The notes beneath the pieces were generated by a model. That model did no database searches, had not been told where the DNA came from, and saw only the letters and a program-made list of their open reading frames with translations. A stretch of DNA of 64,000 bases from Artemisia argyi (taxonomy: Eukaryota; Streptophyta; Magnoliopsida; Asterales; Asteraceae): assembly GCA_030686995.1 (NCBI GenBank), contig CM060698.1:138451606-138515605 (forward strand). Reading direction: 5' to 3'. Position 1 is the stretch's first letter. Each line of letters starts with the position of its first letter. Positions 13,261-26,135 of the stretch are shown one piece after another. The translations under genes and the position numbers were made by a program.

Positions 13261-15092
13261 TGGAGTACCTATTTTTAATGAAATTTTATATTTCGCCGGT
13301 GTCTGTAGGGTGACACACACTAGTGCATCCATGTTTAAAATATCTAAATAAGCAGCCAGAGAAAAAAGTGACATGGTAACTGTAAGAGTAAGTCAATAAC
13401 ATCCTATAGTCAACCACGATCGATTGGAAATTTCCCTTACTGAAAAAACAAAGTATATAACTTTGTCATTTACTTCTACAACTTGTTTACAAAAGTGATC
13501 AAGTCAATGCAACTAATGTGTAGTTTAAATCCCACGAATCACGACTATTACATGGAAACTTCGATAACCTTTTTTTTTTTTAGTAAACTCGGATATAAAG
13601 ATTTCTTTTGAGAAAGTTATATAACTTTTTAAGATTAATGAAACACTTTTATTAGTTATATAATTTACTTTTTGAGATTTAAACGTGTTTACATATCATT
13701 ATAGAAACTTTACATGTGAACAAAAACTCATATTTGAAACGAAAGGTTAATATGTGAATTACGTAGTATAACTTTATCAAAATGTTTCATGCGTTCTTAA
13801 GTTATGAAACATTTCTCAAATTATATAGCCTTCTTCTTATTTGAATATTCCCCTATGTGCATATGTGTATTTAGTGTACTGTATATCCACCTACGCGTAA
13901 GGCTTATAGTAATGGTGACCTTTAGTTTTTAGGGTCACTCTTGCTATTTCAGCGCTACATTAGCTTTTCTTTCTAAAACCAAACACATGACTAAATACTC
14001 GTAGTAAGATGACCCCGGTCACAACAAAAAAAAACACCCACAAAAATAATTAAAAAAAACATTCACGCACACAAACCAATGCAACCATTCGGTCGCCTAA
14101 GTGACCCTATCGAGCAAAAAAGGAAGCCGAATAGATTATTTATATTTATATTGTACCTACTATTATCAAACAAGTTAAAAATATAGAATGAGCGTGTGGT
14201 AATAATTCCATATTAATCCAAATCAATCCATACGCTCCTATTTTAATAGTATAATTCAGGCTAGAAGCAGACAAGTACTGTGGTGTGCCTCTCCGTGGGT
14301 ATCTGGTAACCATATATGTAAGGGTAGAATCGGTAATTTGACAGCAAAAGCGATAAAAAAATCAAATATAGAATATTATTTCCAAAACCACATGATACGA
14401 CTGATTAACTGGGTAGACCGACCCTGCTTAGGATCATTACTACAATTGGTCTAAATGATTAGTTTGTTTGAATATATGTTTTTTTTTTTCAAACATTCAC
14501 ATTTGCTTATTACAATAATGTATCCCTACATACATTACGATAGAAACTTTTTTTTTTTTTTTTTTCTTAAAATGGTAATGTAGGTAATTGCCAACATTTC
14601 TTTTGTAAAAATTAAAAAAAAAAAAATTACAGTTCAGTCTCTACAGTAAGTCGCTGATACATGTTTTTCTTATGTTTCTCTCCTTTTTTCAAAAAATATG
14701 TAGGCAATTGGCTACATTGTAATGTAGGCATCGTTTCTCAAAAAAATTAATGTATCCCTACATACAAAATGATTGATAGAAACTTGTATTAGAGGGGCAT
14801 CAAAAGTCTTTCCAAAAGCAAATCTATTGGTTGATTAGAAGTATGAGCATGTAACGATATTTTGATTCGTTCAAGTGCATATCAATATCAATATGAGAAA
14901 TATGCCGACCGCCAAATCAATGTGACTTGTTATCATTTGTCAATAATAGTGTATTATGTATAAATATGTTTTAGACAAAAACATTGAATTTGTCATTGCC
15001 CATACTTAAATATAAATATAAACAAGCTCATTTACCAAACATGATTGCAATGTGCTTGAGTGACGTTAAATTGTCCACATATAGAGTTGAAC

Positions 15093-15142
<50 letters not shown>

Positions 15143-15186
15143 GATATGATTTGTAACTAATTTGTAAGTCTAGATGAATACGTCAC
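13261..15186. other. Intergenic region, minor repeats only
   Basis: No gene is visible. A segment near 14517-14550 (AATGTATCCCTACATACA) recurs at 14749-14785, and ATGTAGGYAATTG recurs around 14578 and 14700, a small diverged duplication. A poly(T) run of about 40 lies at 15097-15137. Sequence near 13900-14120 resembles the right end of the window (63780-63990) and may be a dispersed repeat. Confidence 0.5.
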
Positions 15187-15938
15187 TAGGGATAGCAACG
15201 GCGCGAGAAATGTCTGGGATTGTACTTACCATCTTCATCCTCGTCCTCATCCCCATTGGGGAATTGCTTTACATCCTCATCTCCATCCCCAATGGGGATC
15301 CCCGTGGAGATTCGGGGATTCTCCACCCTTATGAAACATCATAAAAATTTCACCAACTTGTCAAAAATATAAAGAATTTTGACTTATAAAGTACCACAAC
15401 AAACGTACATCGCACATAGTTATATTAATTAGGATTTCAATTCAACTTTAAAGCATCGTAAATATTGTAACATCAAAGATAATATAAAAACAATATATAT
15501 TATATATGTGTATTCGGACAAAATAGTTAAGTAATATGTAATTGTTACTTCTACTTCTAAATCTAAATATGTTTGATCTTATAAATATCACATATGCATA
15601 TAAACATACATGTCGATACTCATAAACATAGGGCTGAGCATCGGGCCGGATCCCGACCCGATAAGTACCGATACCGACAAAACAAAAAAACCCATCCCGA
15701 TACCGAAACCGACAGAAGTCGGGTCGGTTCGGTTTTAGTCGGGCTCAGTCGGTCGGTTGTCGGGTATAAGCAACTCAGCCCGAAAATATAAAATAGCACA
15801 ACCATAAACACCCACTAAAAGTATTCGCCTACCACTAATACTTTTCTCTCTCTCCCAAAACTCAGATCTCAACAAAAACTATCAAATAAAATCTCATCAA
15901 ATCCTTCTATTTCATTTCAGTTCGAAAGAGAACTCACA

Positions 15939-18900
15939 TGTAACACCCCCAATTCATGGATGCAGCGAAATTCGAACTGGGTGTTACTTGACGGCACAAT
16001 AGTCACAATAATAGAAAACGAACTCCAATTGAGTCGTTTTAAAAGATTTATCATTCAAATTATATAAATATCAAAGATTACAAAATGAGGTCCCAATTGG
16101 TTCCATGTTTACAAATCACATTAAGTGAGTTTTTGAATGATAATAAAATTTATAGCCCTTTTGAGTATCCGTGCCCATCCGTGCCATCCTTGATCGTCAT
16201 GAACCTGAAATACATGCTTGAGAGGTCAACACAAAGGTTGAGTGATATTCGTAGAGTTTGGTTAAATCGTTTGAACACAATATGTTGTAGTGTGAGCTAT
16301 AGACTCACACTCATAGTTAGAAAACAAAATCGTTATTTATTTCACTAAGCTCATGCAACCAAAGCATTAACATCGAACCAACAAAATCGGCATTATAGAA
16401 GCCCTACCAAGGTACTTTTGCCATTATACCGCTAAATCTCAAATATAGTGCATTTGTGTGAACTCATCGTTGTTCAACACAAATGGGATCCGTCAATCCC
16501 AATAGATCTATTCACAATATTCGCGCTCACTAAAGGTAGTGACTAATGGTTCATGATATAGGGACTTCGAACATGGAAATCGTTACTTAGTGATAATAAA
16601 ACATCGTCGTGAAGCATACATTAGAAAGCATTGTGTTCGAGTAGAAAAATAATAGCATGTATTCCCCCCATGGATTTGTAAAATAGTTAAACAATAGAAA
16701 GTGGGGCTACGAACTCACCTTAAGTTATGTAGTGAGTAGTAAATGTGATGGTCGAATCGCGAAGGTTTCTACGAGCAACCTATAATAGAATGTTGCGACT
16801 TAGGATCGGAGTGAAGAATATGAATAAGTGCCCATATAAATATCTTGCATTTAGTCCATGATGTGGTATGATGTATAGTTGTAAGTCTTTGAAAGAAAAG
16901 ATTGTATGTTTTGTATATCGTTTACTACCGTTCGGGCTGACATATTTCAGAAGTCATGTTAGTAAGCGTTCGAGGAGCCAGGACACTTTAACTCGTAAAT
17001 CCACAACTCATCTCGACGGCTTACATAATGAACTCCTCACATGAGGCTCCCTACTATTGTAGTAGTTGATAAAATATATAGATATAAGTTTTGATCCGAA
17101 AAGTTAAATGTCCGATATTTTGAATAAACTTAGGAAAGTTTATTAGTACATGAAGATTGTTATTAGGGGTAGTTTCATAAGTCTTGTATGACCATTTTCT
17201 CTTGGTAATATCTCATGGTTTCCTTTTAAGTGAAGTAGATCCAAATTGCTTGTTCATGTTATCGCCTAATTCATTGTTTCATGTTTACGCCTATGTAAGT
17301 TGATATGGTCATTTCGTCATGGCCTAGCCATGACCTTTGGTCCTTGTTTCAAGGTCATGAGACACAACCTTGGCTCTAGCCATGGTGGTGGTCTTGATTA
17401 TAGGTCATAATAACTCTTGTTCCTTTGAAAGTATAACAATAGTATAGTGACTTAAAATATGTAAATAGCTGTTAAGAAACTGAGAAATATCTCACTCAGA
17501 AGGCGTTTTCAAGGCTCGAGCCTCTTTGTTCCTGAATGAAAACGTGATTCCGGACAACTTTCGTGTTTTAACTTTTTCATGAATCGGACCAGAAAGGCCT
17601 CTTTTTGCGTGTTTTAGGTTCTGTCACAGAAGCTTTTTAGGCAGTTTTGCCGGAAATCTTTGGTAACTTCAAATGGGCGTAACTTTTGACTCGTATACTC
17701 TTTTTAGGTGGTTCAAATTGCTATGGTTTCCTTGTTAAGTCCTCTACTGTAATATGTAATAATCCAATAACAAATTTTTACCATTTTGATCAGGTCTTAC
17801 CAAGAAATTCACTAGTTTGCTTGTTTTAGTAACTTATCTTAACAATCAAGTACAACAACATGTTTTAGTCATTTTTATACACCATGGACATTCATACAAG
17901 ACATAATATAGCAAGAATAACATGTAAATGATATGAACATGATAAATTAACAAGAAGCATGTTAGGTTTAGACTTACAACTTTTGGCTTTCTAATTAAAG
18001 AAAGGAGTAACAAGTAAGGAAAAGGACTTTGATAGACTTGCTTCAACCCTTTTTCACTTCATGCAACCTTTCTACCCTTGGTATTCTTGAAAGATATGTA
18101 ATGAAAGTTGAGGTGAATTGAGTGGATTTAAACTCAAGAGAAATCACCAAGTATTCTAGGGTTTGGAAGATTTTTGGTAACTTATGATCAAACTAGGGTT
18201 TCTACTTGAAGAAGCACTTGAACCTTGCAAGAAATTAGAAGGAAATGAAGCTAAGTGAGAGTGGTTATGGTGTTGGAGGTGCACGGCATCAAAGGGGAGG
18301 GGAGGGGCTTTTATAGCTCAATGAGGAGGTTAGTTACTTAGGATATTTTAGCCAAAAATTACACATGTAACCATCCAAGCCAACCTTGCCTAGGATCAAG
18401 CCACACAAGGAATGACTCCCCCCCCCCTAAGTCGGTTCACAAGGGATAAGGGGGTGAGGTGGCTTGGCTTGATAATATCTAGATATTAGGATGAGTTTTG
18501 ACTCCGGGAAATGCCAACCGTAAATGATTAGGCCTCAAAACGTAAAACCGGGTGTCGTAAAATTATGAAACTTTAAAGTATTGTTAGACATGTCCATATG
18601 TCCCATAATAAAATATAAAATGAGTGGTAGGTTCCATTTGGGTGGTAAACCCTGCTAAAAACTGGAAACACGGGTCTAAAACGCGTAATACGTAAAATGT
18701 ACGAATATTGCGTAAAATTGAGAAAAGTAAAATGTTACTTTTCTAATATGATATAAATGATTTAAAATGACTTATAATGTCTAGACTGGGCTCAGTCTAG
18801 TGTCGGTTGGTGTTAAATGTCTTTTAGACATCAAACCGTAAGCTTAAAAATCACGAAATGACTTATAAAATCAAGGAATGATTTTTAGTCAATGGAGGAG

Positions 18901-19393
18901 GGAAAAATATGTTGACTTATTTTAATAAGTTGAAAGCTCAAATCGTCTTAGAAATGCGGTGCAGATATAGGCTAGGGTTACGGCTGAGTAAAAACGCTTA
19001 AAACTGAAAATTTCAGTTTTTCACGGCCGAGGTTTATTTTTGGTCATGTTTTTCACAGTCATGATTTATTCTCAAATAAATCATGAGTGTGTCAAACATT
19101 TTTCTGATGTGGGGTCACCTGACGGGGTCAAATTTCGTTGTGCGTAGAATTTCTGAATGACGTTTTACCCTAAAACGTGTAATTCCGTGTAATTCCTTAA
19201 TAACTTTCACGAAAATGATCTGACGAATGTCAAACATTTAATTTGCCATGGAAATGATTTATCACTCGAGAATATGAAATAAAAATCAACTTTCGGGAAA
19301 ATTTCAGAAAGAAATGAATAGTAAAAATGAATAGTAACATGAATAGTAAATTTTCCGGGAATAGTAATTAACTTGAAATTGCGAATTGTTACA
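15939..19393 (-). repeat. Solo LTR of a Ty3/Gypsy element (Tekay/Del-like), minus orientation
   Basis: The block is 3455 bp with TGTAACA...TGTTACA ends, flanked by the 5-bp duplication TCACA (15934-15938 and 19394-19398). No primer-binding site, polypurine tract or pol sequence is present, so only one LTR remains. The minus orientation is inferred from a GCTATAAAAGCCCC promoter motif near 18306-18317 and from the GGGGGTGTTACA end, which resembles Tekay/Del chromovirus LTRs. Solo LTRs arise by recombination between the two LTRs of a full element. Confidence 0.82.
18309..18315 (-). promoter_or_regulatory. TATA box of the solo LTR
   Basis: TATAAAA within GCTATAAAAGCCCC on the minus strand lies about one third of the way into the LTR, as expected for a U3 promoter. 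It supports the minus orientation. Confidence 0.6.
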
Positions 19394-20639
19394 TCACAGA
19401 CGAGGCATCAAGAAGACGGGTAGGTGAATATTGTTTGTTGGTTTAATTAAACGAAGCAAAGAATGATTTTAACAGACTTGTTATAAATCGTTCTTTAATT
19501 TCGGATATAAAAGAAGGTAAGCCTCAGCAGTGTGGGTCGATGATGATACAAGTTCAACTAAAAAAAATCTATAATAGAGTAGACAGAAAGTTGAACGCGT
19601 CTGAGATCATTTTGTAGTTTGTTAGATTATTGTTTGTTTGATGTGAGTTGGGGAGTGCTGGTGAGGGTATTGGTTGTGTCTAATATTAGGATTTGATCAT
19701 CAAATTTTGATGTTGGTTTAGGACTTGGTCTTGGCTGTGGTATATTTCGTATAAACATATTAGACTATTAGTCCTTCTTTTACGTTTTGTTCTACTAAAC
19801 CTAATTTCTGTCGGGCTGTTGGGTTTAATTCGGGCTTATGTCGGTTTTATCCCGATCCCGACCCGATACCGATATATGGTATTTTGTAAAACCGACTACC
19901 GACCCGATACTAGTCGGTTCGGTTTCAGGACTAAACGGTTCGGTCGGTTTGTCGGGACTAATCGGTTTCGGTCGGTTTTGCTCAGCCCTACATAAACATA
20001 TGTACATGGACATATACAAGTTAATCGAGTATGGATAAAACATATAAATTTTAAATTATTATACACTAGAAAGATCGGGGTCAGGGATTTATGTTATCCT
20101 CATCCCCGCCTCATCCCGGTTTAATATTTCAGGGGATTCATCATCCCCGTCCCCATCCCCGATCAACTTGGGGATTCCTCAATCAAATCGGGTTTGGGAA
20201 TCAGGTCTCCATCGTGTACGGATTTTTTTGTCATCCCTAATCACTTAAAGGGAATGTTTAATTAATTAGTGTTTAGTTGAAAAGTAAAATTGTCGTAACA
20301 CCACCTTTTTTTTGTCTTGTCAACTTTTAAATATTACTCTCGAAAGCAAAATTGTCTCATTCACCTAATTCTTTATAACAACTAACAAGCGGGGGGCGGA
20401 GCATGGTTTTACTATGTTAGAACAAGGGTTTCTCGATGGTGTTACGTTAGCTTTTATCGTAATTATTGTTTCTTGATGTTACATTAGCTTTTACCGTAAT
20501 TATTGTTTCTCGATGTTGTTACGTTAGCTTTTGCCGTAACTAGTAACCAAGTATTTATAAAAGCTACACAATAGACATGTAACTTCTTAAATATTTTTGT
20601 TTGGTACGTCTACCCAAAACGCTTGTCTCGTAGGTAAAC

Positions 20640-20894
20640 AAGTTATTTAATTTGTATTAATATACATGTCAATACTAATAAACATATACACATACAAGTA
20701 AACCTAGTATAAATATACATATGAATTTAGATACTTATATATACATGAAAAGTCTGGAGCCGGAGATTTATGATATCCCCATCCCCGGTTTGATAATTTG
20801 GGGATTCATAGTCCCCGTCCCATCCCCGGTCAACTCAAAGATTCCTCAGTTAAATTGAGTTTTTTCATCGAGTGTTGTTTTTTTGCCGTCCCTA
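20640..20894. repeat. Second copy of the TAGGGAT-type element right end
   Basis: It resembles 19991-20239: AAACATATACA-type lead-in, GGAGATTTATGATATCCCCATCCCCGG, then TTTTTTTGCCGTCCCTA. A matching left end of its own was not found. It may mark a partial duplication or a second element. Confidence 0.6.
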
Positions 20895-21959
20895 ACTATA
20901 TCTCACAGGTTTTAAGTACAAAATTAAAGGTTTTTCTAGTTCTCTTAATCATTTCATACTTACCAATTAGTTATTACAAATAGATAGCGGAGTTTTTTAG
21001 GATACAATGGTAAGTGAGAAAAATATTTAACAAAGTATTATGCACACTTAAAATAATTAACATAATTTTTTTTTTTCTTTTAATAAAGTTATAAATTGAT
21101 AGAAACTTATAACTAATTGGGCCCTTAAATTCATAAGTAATTGCAGCCATTCTCAATCAGTTATGTCCTTGGCATGATTTGAACTTCATCAGTCGAAGGT
21201 ACAAATGATGGTCTAAAGAAATCATAAAATTCGGATTAGATATGATGTGTGATTTCGGTTTGATTGACTTAGTTCGAGAGTTTCCGACACAAGTCAGTGG
21301 CGGAACTAGAACATTTATTTATTCATCCCGTCACCATGAAAGAGTCGTAAATGACGAGATTGGCGAAAATGAGGACATCGATGGAAACAAGGAATATGAG
21401 TGCTAAACAACTCATATTTATGATTTTTAATCTTTTATGACTTTGCTAAAGAGAATAGCTAATTGATGCTAATTAGTTTTAAAGGTACACACTTTGTTAA
21501 ATGAGTAGTGATTGAGAGACTTAAATTATGTGTTTAAAGATGTATCTAAGCATGCGTGACATCATTCTGAATTCTGATTGTTGCAATCATGAGACTCACT
21601 TTTTCACAAACCATCAGAATAATGGCACACATCTTTAAGCATATAATTTTGTTCTCTCATTCATTTTCCTTGTTAAATATCTTTTTAAAATACAATGGTC
21701 CCCATAAAAACTCATAGATAGTGTTATGTCGATCAACAAAAATTCTGTGAACGTAAACTCCCATAATCGACGGGGTGATCAGACAGGTTTCCAAAATTGA
21801 GTGTTAAACGGCTAATAAAAACAAAACTATTATTTGAACAAAAAAGATGAGGAATACAAAATGACTTTTATAAGTGAGGTCAACAAAAAAGCTAGGCTAA
21901 CACAAAAGTCAGAAAAAGGGGTTCTTTGAGTTGACTGCTTAACTAAATCAATTATATTA
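20895..21959. other. Intergenic region, nothing recognised
   Basis: No gene. CAGTGGCGGA at 21295 resembles the start of a CAGGGGCGGA hAT but has no partner end nearby. Confidence 0.5.
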
Positions 21960-22373
21960 CGCTCAGTTCTCGAGTTTTAAGTGAAGGGAAATGAAAAATA
22001 ATAGGAAAGGGAAAAGAAAGGGAAAAGGAAAGTAGGTGTTAGTTGTTATGTTCTTGAGATAGAGGAAAGGGAAAGGAAAGTAATGATAATCATGTTCTTG
22101 AGTGGAAGAAAAAGGAAAATAACTTGGTGAAATTACATATATGTCCTTTAGTTGTTAATGTAAAATGTTTTAAAAGGGTATATGAGTCTTTACACAATAA
22201 AAACTTCCCTTTCCTTTCCATTTCCTCTCAAAAGTGAGAGGAAGATTTAGTTACTAAATCTTCCTCCCTATTTCCTTTCCCTTTCCAATTCCTTCCTTAA
22301 AAAAAACTCGAGAACACAAAAAACTGTCAATTTCCTTCCCTTTCCAATTCCTTTCCAACTCGAGAACTGAGTG
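21960..22373. mobile_element. Harbinger/Tourist-like MITE, 414 bp
   Basis: The inverted ends are CGCTCAGTTCTCGAGTT (left) and, in reverse complement, CACTCAGTTCTCGAGTT. They are flanked by TTA (21957-21959 and 22374-22376), the Harbinger target. Inside are purine-rich GGGAAAGG blocks on the left matched by TTTCCTTTCCC on the right, so the whole element folds on itself. It is non-coding. Confidence 0.78.
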
Positions 22374-23811
22374 TTAGTGTCGATATTTTTCAAAACACAA
22401 AAATTAAATAAGTTTATTTTAAGAGGAAACTTTCAAAATATTAGCTAACGAGCATTGTAATAAGTCTGCTTTTTCGTAACCGCATTCGATGGCGGGATTA
22501 AAAGCAATGACTAATTGAGTATATCATATTATTATAAGAGTGTTCCATGTTTCGCATTTTTAACTCTAAATATATATAACCTCACATGGTATAGTTTGTT
22601 TAAACATGGATAATGCCGAATATGTCCAAAATATTGAAATGTAGATTATACATGATCTCTTAACTTCAATTTCTAACACTAATATGGTTTGAACCTAAAA
22701 TTATTTTATTTTTAATTGTTTATTGTTTAATATATTCGGCAAATATATTTGATCCTATCTTAACAAAAAATAAATAAATAAATAAAAATAATAATAATAA
22801 AAATTATTTAATAAATCAAAATTAGAAACTCACAAGCACGAAAATCGCAAGTCGCTACACTACCGAGAGGCGAGAGCTCTCATATTTGTCCCATTTCTTG
22901 GAAGGCCTTTTCACAAAACAAGCATACAGTACATGTGCGAGCTTTTATATAAAAATAAAATTATTTAAAAAAGTAAACGTGTTTATTTAATTCTCTAAAC
23001 TTGTGTCAGTATAACACAAAAACCCTTTATAAAAACTTGTAAGATGGCCAAGAATTAGTACATAAAAATAATGTATTTTGAAAAAATATAAAATATTTGA
23101 GAATTTTATGAAAAGTAGTAATTGGTATGCTAATTGGCATGTTTCAGCCTAATAAGGACAACATAACACATTGCAAAATCAAATGTTACAGCGAGGAGGA
23201 AGAGATGATCATCTTATGAGTAACATTGATTTGACTAACATATTAAGCATAAAAGTAAACATTCGGCGTACCAATGAAATATAAAATGGGTTGTGTTAAC
23301 ACAACGGGGGTCTACTCGCCCGGTCCCACCTATTTTTAGTCAAACGTACAAGCATTAAAGCAGACAGTACAGGCGGCGGCAGCACAATTCTTCTACATAC
23401 CCCCCCTATACCCCCCGTGGGGTTAACCTCTGCCTATAAAATATGTCATTTGGTTTTATTTTTATGAAAGATGTATCTTAACAATGGTGTTTGAGAAAAT
23501 TATTTTGTACTTACTGACTAAGCCCCGTGCGTGCAAAAAATAATCAAATAGACAGTTTTGGCTATATTATAATTAAGAATTAGGATTGCTTATTTGCACT
23601 ATACCAATGTCATATGCAAATGAAACCAACAGCCAACGTAACTTAAAGTGGACAAAGGAGGAGGAGGGGAAAAAAAAAGCTTTTGGAGAAGTTAAACTAA
23701 TTGTCCTTACAGGGTGAAGCACATGAGCATCAATTAGACGAAACCTATATTGTATTAAGACAAAAAATATATATATATAAAAATAGGAAAAATTAAAAAA
23801 ATAATAATAAT

Positions 23812-23844
<33 letters not shown>

Positions 23845-25177
23845 AACCAATAGTTACTTTTCTAAGATTTATGTACCAAGTGTAAAAATCACTGGATGTT
23901 AAATGATTCTATAAAATTATTTGTATTTATATAGTTACAATATCGATGTACACACGAGTTTTTAAATAAAATTTTCATTATATATGAATATCAAATAAGA
24001 TTTTGTATATATGTTTGTTGAATGAAGTATTTGACTTTGTTTAACTGACATGATGTTGAGGTTGATGTTTTTTCTTAAAATTTAACAATTGATATCATGT
24101 TCTAGACATTATGCGTACGTGTTTTTAATAGCACGTAATGACCTTTGAAAAATGTTTTTTCAGATATCTTTATTTAAACTTTAAAGAGGAATTATATGCG
24201 CCATTGCAATATGTACGATATCGTGTATTATTGCGGAGTCGTGCCTTCATTTTGATATTTATATTCCCATTAACAATAATTTTAGCCGTATTTAGTTTTT
24301 AAATCCGTATACGTGTTGTTTAAACTTATAAAGAGAAATAATTAAGTAGTAATTGAATCTCATGAAGAGGAATAATATAAGTCATTCGTATATGTACAAT
24401 CTCGTGTATTCATTTACATATCATAATAACTCGTGCTTTCATTTTGATATATATTATTCCGTGCATATAAATTAATTTAATATATAATGATAATAATTAT
24501 TATTAATAACAACAATGTATATGTTTTTAGGGGGAAAAATCTACATATAAAGTCTAGGGGTATTTATTAAATTTATAAAGTTATGAAGAAACACGAAAAC
24601 TGATAATTTTACTTAAGTCTTTATAATTTATTTAAAATTTAACACCTAAAATTTTATTAATTGCCCCTTTTTTAGTTTATTTTTTTATAAAATCGACACA
24701 TGTGTTTTTATACATGTTTATTTTGCTAGATGAAATTTAGATGTGTTTGACCAAATTGAAGCCAATTTTGATATTTATTGACCAATTAAAAAAACTCAAT
24801 TTTCCATTGATTAACATAAATATTCATTTTCTCGTTTTGTATCTTCTTTTATTATATAAGAGATGTGCGAGAATGTCTAAATTTTTAACTACAATGCACA
24901 ACCAATGTCTAAATTTTTAACAAAAATGCACAACTACATGCCTTTTTCCCAAGTTTTAGGTGCATCTATATTACTCAATTCATTGAAAGATATACCAAGT
25001 ATATTTTTACGAAAATGATTGAGAAACATAAACGCGTGACTAATTTTGCGTCTAGATGTATGTGACACTGGCTTATTGGTTTGTGAATAAATGAGATCAT
25101 CTCTTGTCACCAACAATATGCTAAAACTTAAGTTTAGACATACAATAAACATATCAATTAATGATGTTAATATGCTA
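22374..25177. other. AT-rich intergenic region with small diverged duplications
   Basis: No gene is recognised. Two related blocks about 180 bp apart (24183-24290 and 24363-24470) share GAGGAATWATATRMGYCATT and CTCGTGTATT, a decayed tandem duplication. A 33-bp unit with AATGTCTAAATTTTTAAC is repeated at 24871 and 24904. A/T microsatellite lies at 23765-23842. Confidence 0.55.
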
Positions 25178-25374
25178 CTCCCTCCGTCTCAAAATTATTG
25201 TCAGGAGACAACAATTACAAAGTTTAATAAAAGTGGGGTCACTTTTGTTTTCAACCACTCAAAAAGAATATTCACCTATTATATTCTCTAGTTTTTACTT
25301 AAAAAGGAAAGTGGACAATTAATTTGAGACATTCTAAAATGGAAATGTGAATAATAATTTTGAGACGGATGGAG
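25178..25374. mobile_element. Stowaway MITE (Tc1/mariner), 197 bp
   Basis: The element starts CTCCCTCCGTCTCAAAATTA and ends with its inverted partner TTTTGAGACGGATGGAG, flanked by TA on both sides (25176-25177 and 25375-25376). CTCCCTCCGT is the hallmark terminus of Stowaway elements. It is non-coding. Confidence 0.95.
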
Positions 25375-25564
25375 TATATCTTTGCATACTACTTCAGTGC
25401 CCTAACCTTTGATGACTTTTCCTAGAGTTTTCATTTTCGAAAGCTGCTATTTGATACGTAATATCATTTACAAGGGCCTTAAGGTTACAATTTTTATTCT
25501 TTTCTAATGAAAAGGTAAGAATTCCATCAATTTACAGTGTTATGTAAAAGAAATCAAATAACCA

Positions 25565-25792
25565 TCACCAAGGTAGCTTAGTGGTTGGTACATTTTGATG
25601 TTTTGACAGTAGTCAGGTTCGAACGTCGCTAAGTAAACCATCTTGAGGTTGGACAGGGAAAAGGTTCAGAAGCAGCAAAGCATACTCCAGTTAAGGCGCA
25701 TACATCCAAGTCAAAAACTCATCCTCCCCGGATAACGTGAAGAGAGTGAGCCTCTTCTATATACCATATATAAAGTAAATCAAGAAGGCTTC
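25565..25792 (+). mobile_element. tRNA-derived SINE-like element
   Basis: A polymerase III A box TAGCTTAGTGG (25574-25584) and a B box GGTTCGAACGT (25616-25626) lie at tRNA-like spacing. The block is flanked by AATAACCA (25557-25564 and 25793-25800), consistent with a SINE target duplication. There is no clear poly(A/T) tail, so the 3' edge rests on the duplication. It is not a functional tRNA: no acceptor stem closes around the boxes. Confidence 0.72.
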
Positions 25793-25800
25793 AATAACCA

Positions 25801-26135
25801 GACGCAATGTAAAGAGTGAGCGAACATAGATCTATATGATCAAATAATAACCGCATGAATATTTTTATTTCAATAAATAAACAACAAATCTTTATTACTG
25901 AAAGGTCATCAATACAAATTGTGATTTCAAATCACAGTAACCAAAAGGCACATGCTTTCACTAACATGCTTCTTATTGTAAACAAAAAAATGGTGGATAC
26001 ATCTCAATTCTCATCTACATAAATATCGTTTAAATCGAAGAGGACGATATAGAAAAATTACACATGCAAATATGCACAAACAGTATGAATACTGAATGAT
26101 GAAACCTTTTTCTTTATTTAGAGATGGTGATTAAA
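25801..26135. other. 3' flank of the V-ATPase gene
   Basis: No gene; it probably includes the 3' untranslated region of the V-ATPase a-subunit transcript. The poly(A) site was not fixed. Confidence 0.5.

Larger units (their letters stand above)
15629..19990. mobile_element. hAT element with 8-bp target duplication, itself split by a solo LTR
   Basis: The ends are inverted repeats starting TAGGGCTGAGCA. A perfect 8-bp duplication CATAAACA flanks them (15621-15628 and 19991-19998). Subterminal regions are dense in CCGAC/GTCGG motifs (15650-15770 and 19840-19980), the kind of short repeats hAT transposases bind. Without the solo LTR and its duplication the element is about 900 bp, with no transposase, so it is nonautonomous. 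The small hAT at 41730-42045 has the same termini. Confidence 0.9.
15187..20239. mobile_element. TAGGGAT-ended DNA element (hAT-like), split by nested insertions
   Basis: The left end is TAGGGATAGCAACGG; the right end, read in reverse complement, is TAGGGATGACAAAAAA. Both ends carry many GGGGAT/ATCCCC subterminal repeats. Removing the inner element leaves about 680 bp without coding capacity. The 8-bp flanks do not match, so the pairing of these two ends is probable rather than proven. A second right-end copy (about 20640-20894, ending GCCGTCCCTA) could belong to the same or another insertion. Confidence 0.6.

Noticed and set aside
21290..21330. CAGTGGCGGAACTAG as a hAT left end
   Set aside because: No inverted partner or duplication within 1 kb.
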